Source: Persicitalea jodogahamensis (GTDB lineage: Bacteria; Bacteroidota; Bacteroidia; Cytophagales; Spirosomataceae). From it: a stretch of 64,000 nt of DNA. Positions 35,341-44,491 of this stretch are shown piece by piece; the stretch's first letter is position 1; the number at the start of each line of letters is the position of its first letter. Made by a program: the position numbers and the translations under genes. Where the stretch lies: positions 475,439 to 539,438 of the forward strand of contig NZ_BMXF01000002.1 of assembly GCF_014651615.1 (NCBI RefSeq). Reading direction: 5' to 3'. The notes under the pieces were generated by a model. That model had not been told where the DNA came from. It did no database searches and saw only the letters and a program-made list of their open reading frames with translations.

Positions 35341-36135
35341 ATGGATTTAAAACTTGACGGAAAAACAGTATTTGTAAGCGGTTCGACTGCCGGAATTGGG
35401 TTTGCGATTGCCCAGCGGTTTTTGCAGGAAGGTGCCCGGGTGGTTATCAACGGAAGAACGAAAGATGGGGTTGACAAAGCGGTAAATGAATTACAGTCGC
35501 TGGTGGAAGGCGCAAATATATCGGGCATTGCCGCCGATTTCTCAAAAGTTGAGGAAGTCAATCAGTTGATAGAGCAATTGCCGGAAGTCGATATTTTAGT
35601 CAATAATGCGGGCATTTTTGAGCCGAAACCCTTTGCCGATATACCCGATGAAGACTGGTTCCGGTTTTTTGAAGTCAATGTCATGAGTGGCATTCGCCTG
35701 GCCAGGCACTATTTTCCCAAAATGTTAGCGAAAAACTGGGGACGGATTATCTTCATTTCCAGCGAATCCGCCGTATTCATTCCTGATGAGATGATCCACT
35801 ACGGCATGACCAAGACGGCGCAGATTGCGGTCAGCCGTGGTCTGGCCGAGTTGACAAAAGGTACCAACGTAACGGTCAACGCTATTTTGCCCGGCCCGAC
35901 CAAATCCAAAGGCGTGGGTACTTTCCTGGAAGATCTATCCAGGGCAGGCGACAAGTCGATCGAGACAGTAGAGGAGGAATTTTTCGAAAACATGCGTCCC
36001 ACCTCGCTTCTGCAGCGTTTTGCGAGCGTGCAGGAAATCGCCGATACCACCGTGTACTTTTCCAGTCCGTTGGCGTCGGCCACCAACGGCGCTTCCATCC
36101 GGGTAGAGGGAGGTTTGGTCAGGTCCATTTTATGA
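35341..36135 (+). CDS. SDR-family oxidoreductase
   Basis: 264 residues of a classical Rossmann SDR. SGSTAGIGFAIAQRF is the glycine-rich dinucleotide loop, VDILVNNAGIFEP the NNAG motif, ISSESAVFIP the catalytic Ser, and YGMTK the Tyr/Lys pair. NGASIRVEGGLVRSIL ends the protein as usual. The RT-type residues after the loop suggest an NADP or NAD preference, not decided. A TACCTTTG (35300-35307) lies 33 bp before the ATG and matches the Bacteroidota -7 element, although the expected -33 TTG is not well placed. Confidence 0.9.
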   Translation: MDLKLDGKTVFVSGSTAGIGFAIAQRFLQEGARVVINGRTKDGVDKAVNELQSLVEGANISGIAADFSKVEEVNQLIEQLPEVDILVNNAGIFEPKPFADIPDEDWFRFFEVNVMSGIRLARHYFPKMLAKNWGRIIFISSESAVFIPDEMIHYGMTKTAQIAVSRGLAELTKGTNVTVNAILPGPTKSKGVGTFLEDLSRAGDKSIETVEEEFFENMRPTSLLQRFASVQEIADTTVYFSSPLASATNGASIRVEGGLVRSIL

Positions 36136-36298
36136 AATTACGCATTGTACTAAGTTCTTCGAAAGAAAGACCCAAGACAAAAAATGAAAGGACGCCGACA
36201 GTTGGCTCTATTGAACGCTATGAAAACCAATCGAACGTTAACTGTATGTGCTTTCCCGCCAATGTGCAGTTTTGAAGGAAAAGAAGTATCTTTAAATT

Positions 36299-36523
36299 AT
36301 GACAACCTACCAAGTAAACGTACTGAATCCTAAGGCCGATAAGTTGCTAAAAGACTTGGCGGATCTTGATCTGATTTCTCTCTTGGAAACTTCCTCTGAT
36401 CCATTTTTGGCTATTGTCAACCGATTGAGGGATAATGCTGGTGAAACGCCGCCTACTCTCGAAGAAATTACAGAAGAAGTAGAAACCGTCAGATCCCAGC
36501 GGTATGCCACAAGTAAGGCATAG
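36299..36523 (+). CDS. Putative antitoxin of PIN-domain module
   Basis: A 74-residue acidic protein (MTTYQVNVLNPKADKLLKDL, then TPPTLEEITEEVETVRSQRY) whose end overlaps the PIN-domain gene by 20 bp. That geometry and size are typical of antitoxins. KADKLLKDLADLDLISL is a likely dimerising or DNA-binding helix, and the acidic tail would bind the toxin. No standard VapB fold (AbrB, RHH) is obvious. Confidence 0.72.
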   Translation: MTTYQVNVLNPKADKLLKDLADLDLISLLETSSDPFLAIVNRLRDNAGETPPTLEEITEEVETVRSQRYATSKA

Positions 36524-36917
36524 AGTAGTTATCGATACGAATCTTTGGATAAGTTTCTTGCTATCGAAGACCTTGTCTAAGATGGATCCGCTATTTGTCG
36601 ACGACAGGCTGATTTTACTGTTCAGTCAAGAGTTGCTCGATGAATTTGTCGAAGTCGCTCAGCGTCCTAAATTCAGAAAGTACTTCTCGGACGCCGACCT
36701 GCAAGAGCTATTGATAAAAATCAGAATCAAAGCAGAATTTATTGTAGTCACATCTTCGGTCAACGTCTGCCGAGATCCCAAAGATAACTTTCTCCTTTCA
36801 TTGGCAAAAGACGGAGAAGCAACTCACCTCATTACTGGAGACAAAGACCTTCTGGTTTTGGAACACCTCGGTACAGCCAAGATATTAACTGTCGCAGATT
36901 ATCTGGACAATTATTAG
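36504..36917 (+). CDS. PIN-domain toxin (putative ribonuclease)
   Basis: 137 residues of the PIN-family toxin group with long VVIDTNLWISFLLSKTL. Asp and Asn of DTN, the Glu in SQELLDEFVEVAQRP, Asp in VCRDPKDNFLLSLAKDG and THLITGDKDLL provide the acidic metal cluster, so the active site looks intact. PIN toxins cleave tRNA or mRNA. It overlaps the antitoxin gene by 20 bp, implying coupled translation. It is followed by an unusual 186-bp spacer. Confidence 0.88.
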   Translation: MPQVRHRVVIDTNLWISFLLSKTLSKMDPLFVDDRLILLFSQELLDEFVEVAQRPKFRKYFSDADLQELLIKIRIKAEFIVVTSSVNVCRDPKDNFLLSLAKDGEATHLITGDKDLLVLEHLGTAKILTVADYLDNY

Positions 36918-37103
36918 TTCGTTTCGGTTATTCGTCGAACGCTTTGTTATGTGGCTTGCGACGGAAGACCGCTTATGTAAGAGTATTAGTCAGAAGCCCA
37001 GTTTTGCCCTCACTAGCTAGCATTCAGAAAGCGCCACTCACATTCCTAAGTTCCTTTTTGCTTGCCTTTTGACAAGGCAAAAATCCGGCCACCACCAAGT
37101 AAA

Positions 37104-37967
37104 ATGCACGCACAGAACATCGTCGTAAGAGAACTTCAAGAGGCTGATATTCCGGGCGCCATGCGGTTGAAAAGTGCTGAAAACTGGAATCAGACCACGG
37201 ATGATTGGAGGATGTTGCTATCACTCGATCCGACTCTGTGTCTCGGGGCCTTTACCGGCGACAGAGTAGTAGGTACGGTTACGGCAACTAATTACAACAA
37301 CGAGATCGCGTGGATAGGAATGATGTTGGTCGATCAGGACTTTCGTGGATTGGGTTTGGGCAGGCGCTTGCTAACTACCGTTATCGAAAAATTATCGGAT
37401 TGCCGGTCGATAAAACTGGATGCTACGGACAAGGGATTGCCATTATACCAAAAGCTAGGATTCAGAGAAGAGCAGTTTATCGACCGGATGGTGACGCCAG
37501 GACTGGCTTCGGCTTTGCGAATCGCCGGCGACCCTTTGATAAAGCCACTGACGCAAGAAAACCTCCCGGAATCAGCGGTGTTGGACCGCGAGGCTTTTGG
37601 GGGGGATCGGTTGCGGCTCTTCGCTGAATTTTTGAAACTCCACCCAGACAAAGCCTGGTATATTGAGAGAGAAGTCAGAGTGTCCGGTTACGTGTTGGGG
37701 CGAACGGGTAGTAACTACACACAATTAGGCCCCTTATCGGCGGAAGGTATGGAAGATGCCAAGGCGCTGATTCTGGGAGCATTGAAAAACTACGTCGGCA
37801 AGCCTGTGGTACTTGACGTTTTACAGGAGAAAAAAGACTGGAAAGAACTCCTGCTATCGCTTGAATTCTCGGTACAAAGGTCATTTACCAGAATGTACTT
37901 GAAGGATAGCGGCTTCCCGGCATCCCCGCAGAAACAATTCCTAATCGCTGGCCCGGAGCTGGGCTAG
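37104..37967 (+). CDS. GNAT-family acetyltransferase with second C-terminal GNAT-like domain
   Basis: 287 residues. The N-terminal GNAT domain has MRLKSAENWNQTTDDWRMLL, WIGMMLVDQDFRGLGLGRRL (the RxxGxG acetyl-CoA loop) and LDATDKGLPLYQKLGF. The second half (FGGDRLRLFAEFLKLHPDKA, then TQLGPLSAEGMEDAKALI) fits the Acetyltransf_18-type partner domain seen in two-domain GNATs. The substrate is unknown. An upstream in-frame ATG at 37062 is possible but adds a Pro-rich stretch with no family match. Next to its stop is a tiny direct repeat (GAGCTGGGCTA twice, 37957-37978). Confidence 0.83.
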   Translation: MHAQNIVVRELQEADIPGAMRLKSAENWNQTTDDWRMLLSLDPTLCLGAFTGDRVVGTVTATNYNNEIAWIGMMLVDQDFRGLGLGRRLLTTVIEKLSDCRSIKLDATDKGLPLYQKLGFREEQFIDRMVTPGLASALRIAGDPLIKPLTQENLPESAVLDREAFGGDRLRLFAEFLKLHPDKAWYIEREVRVSGYVLGRTGSNYTQLGPLSAEGMEDAKALILGALKNYVGKPVVLDVLQEKKDWKELLLSLEFSVQRSFTRMYLKDSGFPASPQKQFLIAGPELG

Positions 37968-38147
37968 AGCTGGGCTAGAGAGGGTAGATCGGTAATGTGA
38001 ACTATTCGAGAACTTTTTGCTATAAAAAAAGAGCGTTACATCAGACTGGTATTTTCAAGGCGAAAGTCGGTATATAAAGTACCGCGAACGGAAAATTATT
38101 CCCGGCAACTGCGGATATTTGCGACCAAATCGGATGGGTAGCGAGCC

Positions 38148-39314
38148 ATGGAGTTAAGAAATAAGCAGCGTATTTTCCTCAGTGTATTCTTTTTTATTTC
38201 GGGATTTGCCTTTTCCACCTGGGCCTCCCGAATCCCCACCATCAAAACCTTTTACGGCTTTAATGACGTCCAAATGGGCTCCGTACTGCTGGCGATGCCG
38301 GTGAGTTCGCTGATCGGCCTTCCCATTTCGGGTTGGCTGATCAGCCGATTCGACAGCCGCATTCCGCTGGCGGTCGCTTTCGGGATCAACTCCGTTGCTT
38401 TGGCCTGCATTGGTCTGGCGAGTACGCCCCTGCTGCTGATCATTACCATTTCTGTATTCGCGTTCACCATGCGGATTTTCAGCATTGCGGTCAATACCCA
38501 AACCATCACGTTACAGAAGTACCACCAAAAGAAAATCATCGGCTCTTTCCACGGTTTGTGGAGTTCGGGTGGTATTGCGGGCGTGGGGTTCAGTACGCTT
38601 ATGGTCGCCTACGCTGTTTCCATTGAGGCCCATCTGGCCATCGTGGCTGCGCTTTGTCTGGCCGTGACGCTGTTCTCGTTTCCCTATCTACTGAAAAACG
38701 ACCGTACTTCTCAGGGCAACAAACTGATTCTGGGGAAACCAGACCCTTACATTCTGTACTTGGGAGTACTGGTATTCTTTGCGGCGGTGTGCGAAGGCGG
38801 CATGTTTGACTGGAGCGGCATTTTCTTCCGGGAAGTACTTCACGTCGAGATCTTTACCTATGGATACCTGATCTTTATGGTATTCATGGCACTCTCCCGC
38901 TTTCTATCTGACCGTATTATTGAGAAAATCGGCATTCCTACCACTTATGTCCTGAGTTCCCTGATGATCGTGGCGGGTATTGGCTTGTCCGTGATTTTCC
39001 CTGCCGTCTGGACCGTGCTGATCGGTTTTTCCCTCACGGGTTTCGGGACGGCCTCTGTAGTACCCATGACCTACGCGCTGGCGGGCGCATCGAAGAAGTA
39101 CTCGCCCGGCCTGGCCATCTCGATCGTCGCTACCTACGCTACGGTCGGTATGTTGGTGGGGCCGCCGCTTATCGGGTACTTGTCGCACGCGTTTGGCCTG
39201 CGGATGGCCTTCGTGGCTTTTGCGGTTTCAGGGCTGTTGTTTATTCCGGTTTCCCGACTATTCTTCCTGCACCAGAAGGCGCAGGCGTCTGACCAACCAC
39301 AGCCAGTATCCTGA
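38148..39314 (+). CDS. MFS transporter (FucP/YbjJ-like)
   Basis: 388 residues with about 12 hydrophobic segments, such as RIFLSVFFFISGFAFSTWAS, VQMGSVLLAMPVSSLIGLPI and VLVFFAAVCEGGMFDWSGIF. SRIPTIKTFYGFNDVQMGSV and GSFHGLWSSGGIAGVGF are shared with YbjJ-type permeases for sugars or unknown solutes. It is in the inner membrane. No substrate can be inferred from neighbours, and no operon partner is present. The histidine kinase gene is convergent, ending 53 bp away. Confidence 0.85.
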   Translation: MELRNKQRIFLSVFFFISGFAFSTWASRIPTIKTFYGFNDVQMGSVLLAMPVSSLIGLPISGWLISRFDSRIPLAVAFGINSVALACIGLASTPLLLIITISVFAFTMRIFSIAVNTQTITLQKYHQKKIIGSFHGLWSSGGIAGVGFSTLMVAYAVSIEAHLAIVAALCLAVTLFSFPYLLKNDRTSQGNKLILGKPDPYILYLGVLVFFAAVCEGGMFDWSGIFFREVLHVEIFTYGYLIFMVFMALSRFLSDRIIEKIGIPTTYVLSSLMIVAGIGLSVIFPAVWTVLIGFSLTGFGTASVVPMTYALAGASKKYSPGLAISIVATYATVGMLVGPPLIGYLSHAFGLRMAFVAFAVSGLLFIPVSRLFFLHQKAQASDQPQPVS

Positions 39315-39366
39315 CTCTGGTCCACTGGCCCCTAGCTTCAAAATGGATGATTGGTGGGGGGAGCAA

Positions 39367-40515
39367 CTAGTTGTCTATTTGCCTGAAATCGTGGAGTGTG
39401 ATTGGGTTTTTGGGAATCGTGAAGTAAAAAACACTCCCTTTCCCCGGAACACTCTCCAGCCAGATTTTTCCTCCGTGCATCTCAACGATCTTCCGGCAGG
39501 CCGCCAGCCCTATGCCCGTGCCGGGGTACTTGTCGCGCCCGTGCAATCGCTGAAATACCAGGAATATTTTTTCAAAGTATTCGCCTTCTATCCCGATACC
39601 GTTATCACTTATACTGAACAGCCATTCATCCGGCCTTTCTCTTGCCAACACCTCAATAACGGGAGTTTTGCCCTCCGTGCGGTACTTGATCGAGTTTCCG
39701 ATGATGTTTTGCATCACCCGCTTTATTTCGGTTCGTGAGGCCAATATGACTGGTAGCGGTTTGCTGATTATTTCGGCGTTGCTAGCGTCAATCTCATTTT
39801 GCAGTTCTTCAAGCGATTCCTGCATCACTTCATTCATATCGGTTTCCGAAAACTTTTGATTAAGTCCCGATTGGGAGAAATCCAGCAGGTCATTGATCAG
39901 AGTGCGCATACGGTTGGCCGAGCTGGCGGCGGTGCGTACTATTTTCTGACCCCTCTCGTCGAGGTTTTCGGAGTAGCGGCTTTCCAAAAGGCCCAGGTAG
40001 CCCTCAATAGTCTTGAGGGGTGACTGCAAATCGTGTGAGGCCACATAAGCAAACTGCTTGAGTTCCTGATTGGTCAGTTCCAGGGTTTCCAGGGCTTTTT
40101 GACGGTACCTTAGCTCTTGTTCATACTCTCTGGAGGTACGTAGTCCCACGGCATCGTCAAAGTACTTGACAAGGGCGATGACCGTAGCCACCGATACGAT
40201 TCCTGTCACGAAGCGGACCAGCGCACTGATGCGGTAGACCGGTATCCAAAAAAGCATGGCGTCGATCAGGTGGGTGAGGCCGCACAGCATGATGAATGCT
40301 CCGAAAAGCCAAAATACGCTTTGCAGGGGTACTCCCTTTTTTACGAAAATGAACCTTAACAAGATAAGCGGAATGCACATGTAGGCCATCCAGATCATCA
40401 GATCGGAGACGATGTAGAGCCAGCCGTGGAAATCGGACCAGGTACCGCACAGCCACCGGGGAGGAAAATCGGAAGAGTCACTTAACCGGGAAAAAAAATC
40501 GATTACTTCATTCAT
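39367..40515 (-). CDS. Sensor histidine kinase with ethylene-receptor-like transmembrane sensor
   Basis: Start at 40515 (MNEVIDFFSRLSDSSD), 382 aa. Residues ~32-117 hold three membrane helices resembling the ETR1 ethylene-binding domain. D38, Y45, I48, P49, I75, C78 and H82 align with ETR1 D25, Y32, I35, P36, I62, C65 and H69, all at a constant offset of 13. In ETR1 Cys65 and His69 bind Cu(I). A coiled segment follows, then the HisKA domain with H161 in ASHDLQSPL, the N box QNIIGNSIKY, and the ATP lids DNGIGI and GTGIGL. No receiver is fused and no cognate regulator is adjacent. Confidence 0.9.
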   Translation of the reverse strand: MNEVIDFFSRLSDSSDFPPRWLCGTWSDFHGWLYIVSDLMIWMAYMCIPLILLRFIFVKKGVPLQSVFWLFGAFIMLCGLTHLIDAMLFWIPVYRISALVRFVTGIVSVATVIALVKYFDDAVGLRTSREYEQELRYRQKALETLELTNQELKQFAYVASHDLQSPLKTIEGYLGLLESRYSENLDERGQKIVRTAASSANRMRTLINDLLDFSQSGLNQKFSETDMNEVMQESLEELQNEIDASNAEIISKPLPVILASRTEIKRVMQNIIGNSIKYRTEGKTPVIEVLARERPDEWLFSISDNGIGIEGEYFEKIFLVFQRLHGRDKYPGTGIGLAACRKIVEMHGGKIWLESVPGKGSVFYFTIPKNPITLHDFRQIDN

Positions 40516-40999
40516 GTGTGTAAGAAAAGAGGGGAGAATAGAGGTAGAAATACGGTACGGGGAAGTCATCATTTTGCAGAAAAACCTATCCCCAAAAAGA
40601 ACTTTTGGCTGTGGAGACAGCGGCGCAGGCTCTTGCCGGCAAAGTTAGGCCATTTGCCCTAAGTCCCGCCCGCTTTCAAAAGTCCTCTGAGCCAAAGGTG
40701 CGGCCTTCACGACTTTACCCATTTTGCCCGAGTCCACCCAGTAATTGCTCTGTTAAAGTCAGGCGAAGCTTCACCCGGTGACAGCTAGGCGCATCATCAT
40801 ATGATTATGGATCTTGGGATGAAGCGTCCTGCACATAGTTCCTGACTATGATCAGTTTATATGGCAGCATTCATCATAGGAAGGCCGCCCGGTTACCGGT
40901 AGATTTACCAATGTAAGCCTGCTCTAAGCATTCCCCATTTCTCAGCGGGAATAATCTGGTTGCGGGCCATTTCAAAACTTTGAAAACTCAGATATAAGT
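40516..40999. other. 484-bp region without a gene
   Basis: Upstream of both divergent genes (histidine kinase and SDR). Both strands lack a credible ORF. It must contain their promoters, but no TTG-N20-TAnnTTTG pair is clear, and no tRNA, hairpin with T-run or repeat copy was seen. Confidence 0.5.
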
Positions 41000-41755
41000 A
41001 TGGACAAGTACCTTTCAGACAAAACCGCTTTGGTAACGGGAGCCGCCTCGGGAATTGGCAAAGCTACCGCGCTTTTATACGGCCAGCTAGGGGCCAATGT
41101 GATGGTTTCGGATATAGACGAAACCCTGGGCCGGCAGGTGGTCGACGAACTGACCGCAGCCGGGGGCAATGCCCGTTTTTTCAAGGCGGACGTGGGTGAC
41201 TCTAACCAATGCAAGCAGCTCGTTGAAGCGACCGTGGCGGCCTTTGGCCAATTGGATATTGCCTTCAACAATGCGGGTATTGGCGGTGAGTTGAATCAAA
41301 CCGCCGACTATTCCGTGGAGGGATGGCAGCACATCATCAATGTCAACCTCAACAGTGTATTTTACTGCTTGAAATATGAATTGGAAGCCATGCAAAAGCA
41401 GAAGGCGGGCGGTGCCATTATCAATATGGCTTCAATTCTCGGGCAGGTTGGCACGGCAGGATCGCCGGGTTACGTAGCCGCCAAACACGGCGTGATTGGC
41501 CTCACCAAGGCTGCCGCTATCGAAAACGCCGCGCGGGGCATTCGGATCAATGCCGTGGGGCCCGCCTACATCGACACACCGCTGCTGGGTGCTCTGCCGG
41601 CTGAAACCAAAGAAGCGCTGGTTGGCCTGCACCCTATCGGACGCTTGGGGCGTTCGGAGGAAGTGGCCGAATTGGTGGTCTGGCTTTCATCGGATAAAGC
41701 CTCCTTCGTGACCGGTGCCTACTACCCCGTTGACGGCGGCTATCTCGCGCAATAA
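41000..41755 (+). CDS. SDR-family oxidoreductase
   Basis: 251 residues, classical SDR. VTGAASGIGKATALLYG is the NAD(P) loop and VSDID follows with an acidic residue that favours NAD. FNNAGIGGEL, the catalytic Ser in NMASILGQVG and YVAAK complete the active site. AYYPVDGGYLAQ is the usual end. The closest families are glucose/3-oxoacyl-type dehydrogenases, with the substrate unresolved. It is monocistronic with a strong terminator immediately downstream. Confidence 0.91.
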   Translation: MDKYLSDKTALVTGAASGIGKATALLYGQLGANVMVSDIDETLGRQVVDELTAAGGNARFFKADVGDSNQCKQLVEATVAAFGQLDIAFNNAGIGGELNQTADYSVEGWQHIINVNLNSVFYCLKYELEAMQKQKAGGAIINMASILGQVGTAGSPGYVAAKHGVIGLTKAAAIENAARGIRINAVGPAYIDTPLLGALPAETKEALVGLHPIGRLGRSEEVAELVVWLSSDKASFVTGAYYPVDGGYLAQ

Positions 41756-41806
41756 CCGCCAGTACCGTACACAGATTTCTGAACCTGCGTAAAAATTCTA
41801 GTCAGG

Positions 41807-41862
41807 AAAGTACCGCTCTAAATCCTGCGTTTTCACAGGACTTAGAGCGGTACTTTGTTTTT
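41807..41862 (+). terminator. Long hairpin terminator after SDR, in a 305-bp gap
   Basis: AAAGTACCGCTCTAA (41807-41821) pairs with TTAGAGCGGTACTTT (41842-41856). A second short stem TCCTG/CAGGA lies in between, and the right arm is followed by GTTTTT. The arms are made of the AAAGTACC/GGTACTTT word enriched across the window. The remaining ~200 bp up to 42060 shows no gene. Confidence 0.85.
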
Positions 41863-42060
41863 AGGCCCGAAGCGATACATCGACATCTGCCCGGGACGAA
41901 GCGACGATCTTTCGCAATGTTTCTGGTTTAAGCAGGTACTTGCTATCTTGGTGTTTTATAGTGACAAACGGTGTCTTTTAGTTTGCTGGAATTTTTGCTC
42001 CGGTCTATTTGCCATAGCTCTATGACACGGTTTGGTTTTGCTGATCCCCAATAGCATCTT

Positions 42061-42867
42061 ATGAGAAATCTTATGGTAAAAATTATCTGCGCCTTATTCC
42101 TGCTCATGGTAGCCTGTCAACCGCAAGCCAATGAGCAGGCAACGGTCTCCTTTTCCGGTGGCAAGTGGATTGACCTGAGTTACGACTTTTCGGAAGAAAC
42201 CCTTTACTGGCCTACCTCCGAGCCTTTTCGGCTCAATACGGATTTTGAGGGCGTTACTCCCGGTGGTTATTATTATTCGGCCTATAGTTTTTGCTCTGCC
42301 GAACATGGCGGTACCCACCTTGATGCGCCGGTCCATTTTGCGGAGGGAAAATGGAGCACCGACCAGATACCCCTGGAAAACCTGACGGGCGAAGCCGTTG
42401 TGATCGATGTATCGGACAAGGCGTCGGCCAACCCGGACTACCAGATAACAGTCGCTGCTATTGAAGCCTGGGAGGAGAGCAACGGACCCATTGCTGAAAG
42501 TACAATCGTGTTGTTTAGGACGGGTTACGGGGCCCTTTATCCTGATGCAAAAAAGTACCTGGGTACTGAGGAACGAGGCGCAGACGCGGTAGCCGGGCTG
42601 CATTTTCCGGGCATTGATCCAGCCGCCGCTGAATGGCTGACCAGTAGTCGAAAAATAAAGGCGGTCGGGATCGACGTCGCGAGTATCGATTATGGACAAT
42701 CCAAAGATTTTAAAACGCACCAGATTTTTTACGGCGCCAATATACCCGGCTTTGAGAACGTAGCTAACCTGGACAAACTTCGAGGGGCCTATATCGTAGC
42801 CCTGCCTATGAAAATAAAAGGAGGCAGCGGTGCGCCGCTGAGAATTGTGGCTTGGTTGAATGACTAA
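42061..42867 (+). CDS. Cyclase-family lipoprotein (kynurenine formamidase-like)
   Basis: 268 residues. A short lipoprotein signal MRNLMVKIICALFLLMVACQ ends at Cys19. The mature domain has HGGTHLDAPVHF (H82, H86, D88, H92), the metal-binding motif of the cyclase/kynurenine formamidase family. VVIDVSDKA, ILFRTGYGALYP-like IVLFRTGYG and HQIFYGANIPGFENVANLDK follow. The location is exported and lipid-anchored, so the substrate is probably extracytoplasmic. The sulfatase follows 58 bp downstream on the same strand and may be co-transcribed. Confidence 0.87.
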   Translation: MRNLMVKIICALFLLMVACQPQANEQATVSFSGGKWIDLSYDFSEETLYWPTSEPFRLNTDFEGVTPGGYYYSAYSFCSAEHGGTHLDAPVHFAEGKWSTDQIPLENLTGEAVVIDVSDKASANPDYQITVAAIEAWEESNGPIAESTIVLFRTGYGALYPDAKKYLGTEERGADAVAGLHFPGIDPAAAEWLTSSRKIKAVGIDVASIDYGQSKDFKTHQIFYGANIPGFENVANLDKLRGAYIVALPMKIKGGSGAPLRIVAWLND

Positions 42868-42925
42868 CGATGCTCGTAAACCCGGTTCGTGGTACCCTGA
42901 CGGTAGCCAATCAGTTGAAACATTT

Positions 42926-44242
42926 ATGAAAAGAAACATCATCCTGCTGGGAGCAACACTGATCATTGTTGCCACATTTGGTTTTCTTCCCAAAGAATCC
43001 CCGAAACAACCCAATGTGGTCCTGATCATGGCCGATGATATGGGCTACGAATGCCTTGGTGCCTACGGAAGCACTGTGTACAAAACCCCTGTTCTGGATT
43101 CTCTGGCGGCTTCTGGCATGCGGTTCGACAACTGCGTATCCCAACCGCTATGCACTCCGTCGCGCCTGAAACTCATGACCGGAAAGTACAACTACCGCAA
43201 CTACGAATATTTCGGTTACCTCAATCCCAACCAGTACACTTTTGGGAACCTGATGCAGGACGCTGGCTATAAAACCTGCATTGCCGGCAAATGGCAACTG
43301 AATGGATTAGCTTACAAGGACAAGATTCCCACTTGGAACGATGCCACGCAGCCCCATCGCTTCGGTTTTGGGGAGTATTGCCTGTGGCAATTGACCCGGG
43401 AAGGAAAAGAAGGAGAGCGGTATGCCGAGCCGCTGTACGAGAAAAACGGCAAGGTAATCCAAGGGGGCAGCGACGAATACGGCCCGGATGTTTTCTCTGA
43501 TTTCGTAGTCGATTTTATTGAGAGACAGAAAGATGAAAAATTCTTCGTGTACTATCCCATGGTGCTTGTGCACGACCCCTTCGTCCCTACGCCCGACTCG
43601 AAGGACTGGAGCGATGGCTCCAGGCGATATAAAAAGGATACGGCTTACTTTAAGGACATGGTGGGATATGCGGACAAAGTTGTCGGCAAGATTGCCGGTA
43701 AGCTCAAAGCGCTCGGACTTGATAAAAACACGATTGTCATCTTCGTAGGTGACAATGGCACGCATCCATCGATCGTCTCCGCACTGCCGGGTAGAAAAGT
43801 TGTGGGCGCCAAGGGGAACACCATAGACGCCGGCACCCACGTGCCGCTGATCGCTTATTGGCCTGAGGAGATAAAGCAGGGAAGTACTTTCGAAGGACTG
43901 ATCGAGTTTAGTGATTTTTTTCCAACCCTGGCCGAACTTGTCGGTCGCCCGGCCGATACCGATGGAAAGAGTTTTTATCCGCTGCTGACGGGTGAAAAGT
44001 ACCGCCCCAGAGCCACCGCTTTTGTCCACTACGATCCGCGTTGGTCTGCCAACGTAGATCGGTACCGAAATCAGTTTGTGAGAGACCTCGATTACAAACT
44101 CTACCAGGATGGAAAATTTTACAACCTTAAAACTGATATCCTGGAAAAGGTACCGCTGGATAGAAACGCTTTGTCTTCGAAGGAAAAGAAAATTCTAATG
44201 GGGCTTCAAAAGGAAATGGACCGGCATCCGGCCTGGGAGTAG
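42926..44242 (+). CDS. Sulfatase (formylglycine-type)
   Basis: Start at 42926 gives MKRNIILLGATLIIVATFGF, an N-terminal signal or anchor. VVLIMADDMGYECLGAYGS supplies the paired metal-binding Asp residues, and LCTPSRLKLMTG (Cys76) the C-x-P-S-R site converted to formylglycine. GKWQLN, VGDNGTHPS, and KGNTIDAGTHVPLIAYWP are family motifs. 438 aa, normal length. It hydrolyses a sulfate ester in the periplasm and needs a formylglycine-generating enzyme or anSME, not seen here. Sugar-active context is suggested only by the DUF1080 and cyclase genes. Confidence 0.92.
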   Translation: MKRNIILLGATLIIVATFGFLPKESPKQPNVVLIMADDMGYECLGAYGSTVYKTPVLDSLAASGMRFDNCVSQPLCTPSRLKLMTGKYNYRNYEYFGYLNPNQYTFGNLMQDAGYKTCIAGKWQLNGLAYKDKIPTWNDATQPHRFGFGEYCLWQLTREGKEGERYAEPLYEKNGKVIQGGSDEYGPDVFSDFVVDFIERQKDEKFFVYYPMVLVHDPFVPTPDSKDWSDGSRRYKKDTAYFKDMVGYADKVVGKIAGKLKALGLDKNTIVIFVGDNGTHPSIVSALPGRKVVGAKGNTIDAGTHVPLIAYWPEEIKQGSTFEGLIEFSDFFPTLAELVGRPADTDGKSFYPLLTGEKYRPRATAFVHYDPRWSANVDRYRNQFVRDLDYKLYQDGKFYNLKTDILEKVPLDRNALSSKEKKILMGLQKEMDRHPAWE

Positions 44243-44416
44243 TTGTGCTTTTGTTTGGTATTGTATTTAGCACTGGTCGTCCTAATTGGCTACGCCACCG
44301 TATTGAAAATGTAAAGAGAGTTGATTTTTCAAGGACCCATGATCAAGATTACCCGAAGATGAAACTTCAAGAAGTGTACCGTGTAAATAAACCGATTGGT
44401 TTCGTTTAAATGGCAC

Positions 44417-44456
44417 AAAAAAACGCTGTCAGAGTTTTGGCCCTGACAGCGTTTTT
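44417..44456. terminator. Strong bidirectional terminator after nuoJ
   Basis: AAAACGCTGTCAG (44420-44432) pairs with CTGACAGCGTTTT (44443-44455), flanked by A- and T-runs. It lies ~35 bp after the nuoJ stop and ends the complex I operon. It could also serve the rightward sulfatase transcript. Confidence 0.88.
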
Positions 44457-44491
44457 CGTAGCGCGTAATGAATCGCCAGAAATAGGTTCTT

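Noticed and set aside
36918-37103. GTTATGT and TCGAACG motifs after the PIN gene as attC or attachment sites
   Set aside because: The core does not match GTTRRRY, the hairpin arms are weak and no integrase is nearby.
37954-37980. Direct repeat GAGCTGGGCTA at the end of the GNAT gene as a target-site duplication
   Set aside because: No insertion lies between the copies. It is a simple tandem duplication at the stop codon.
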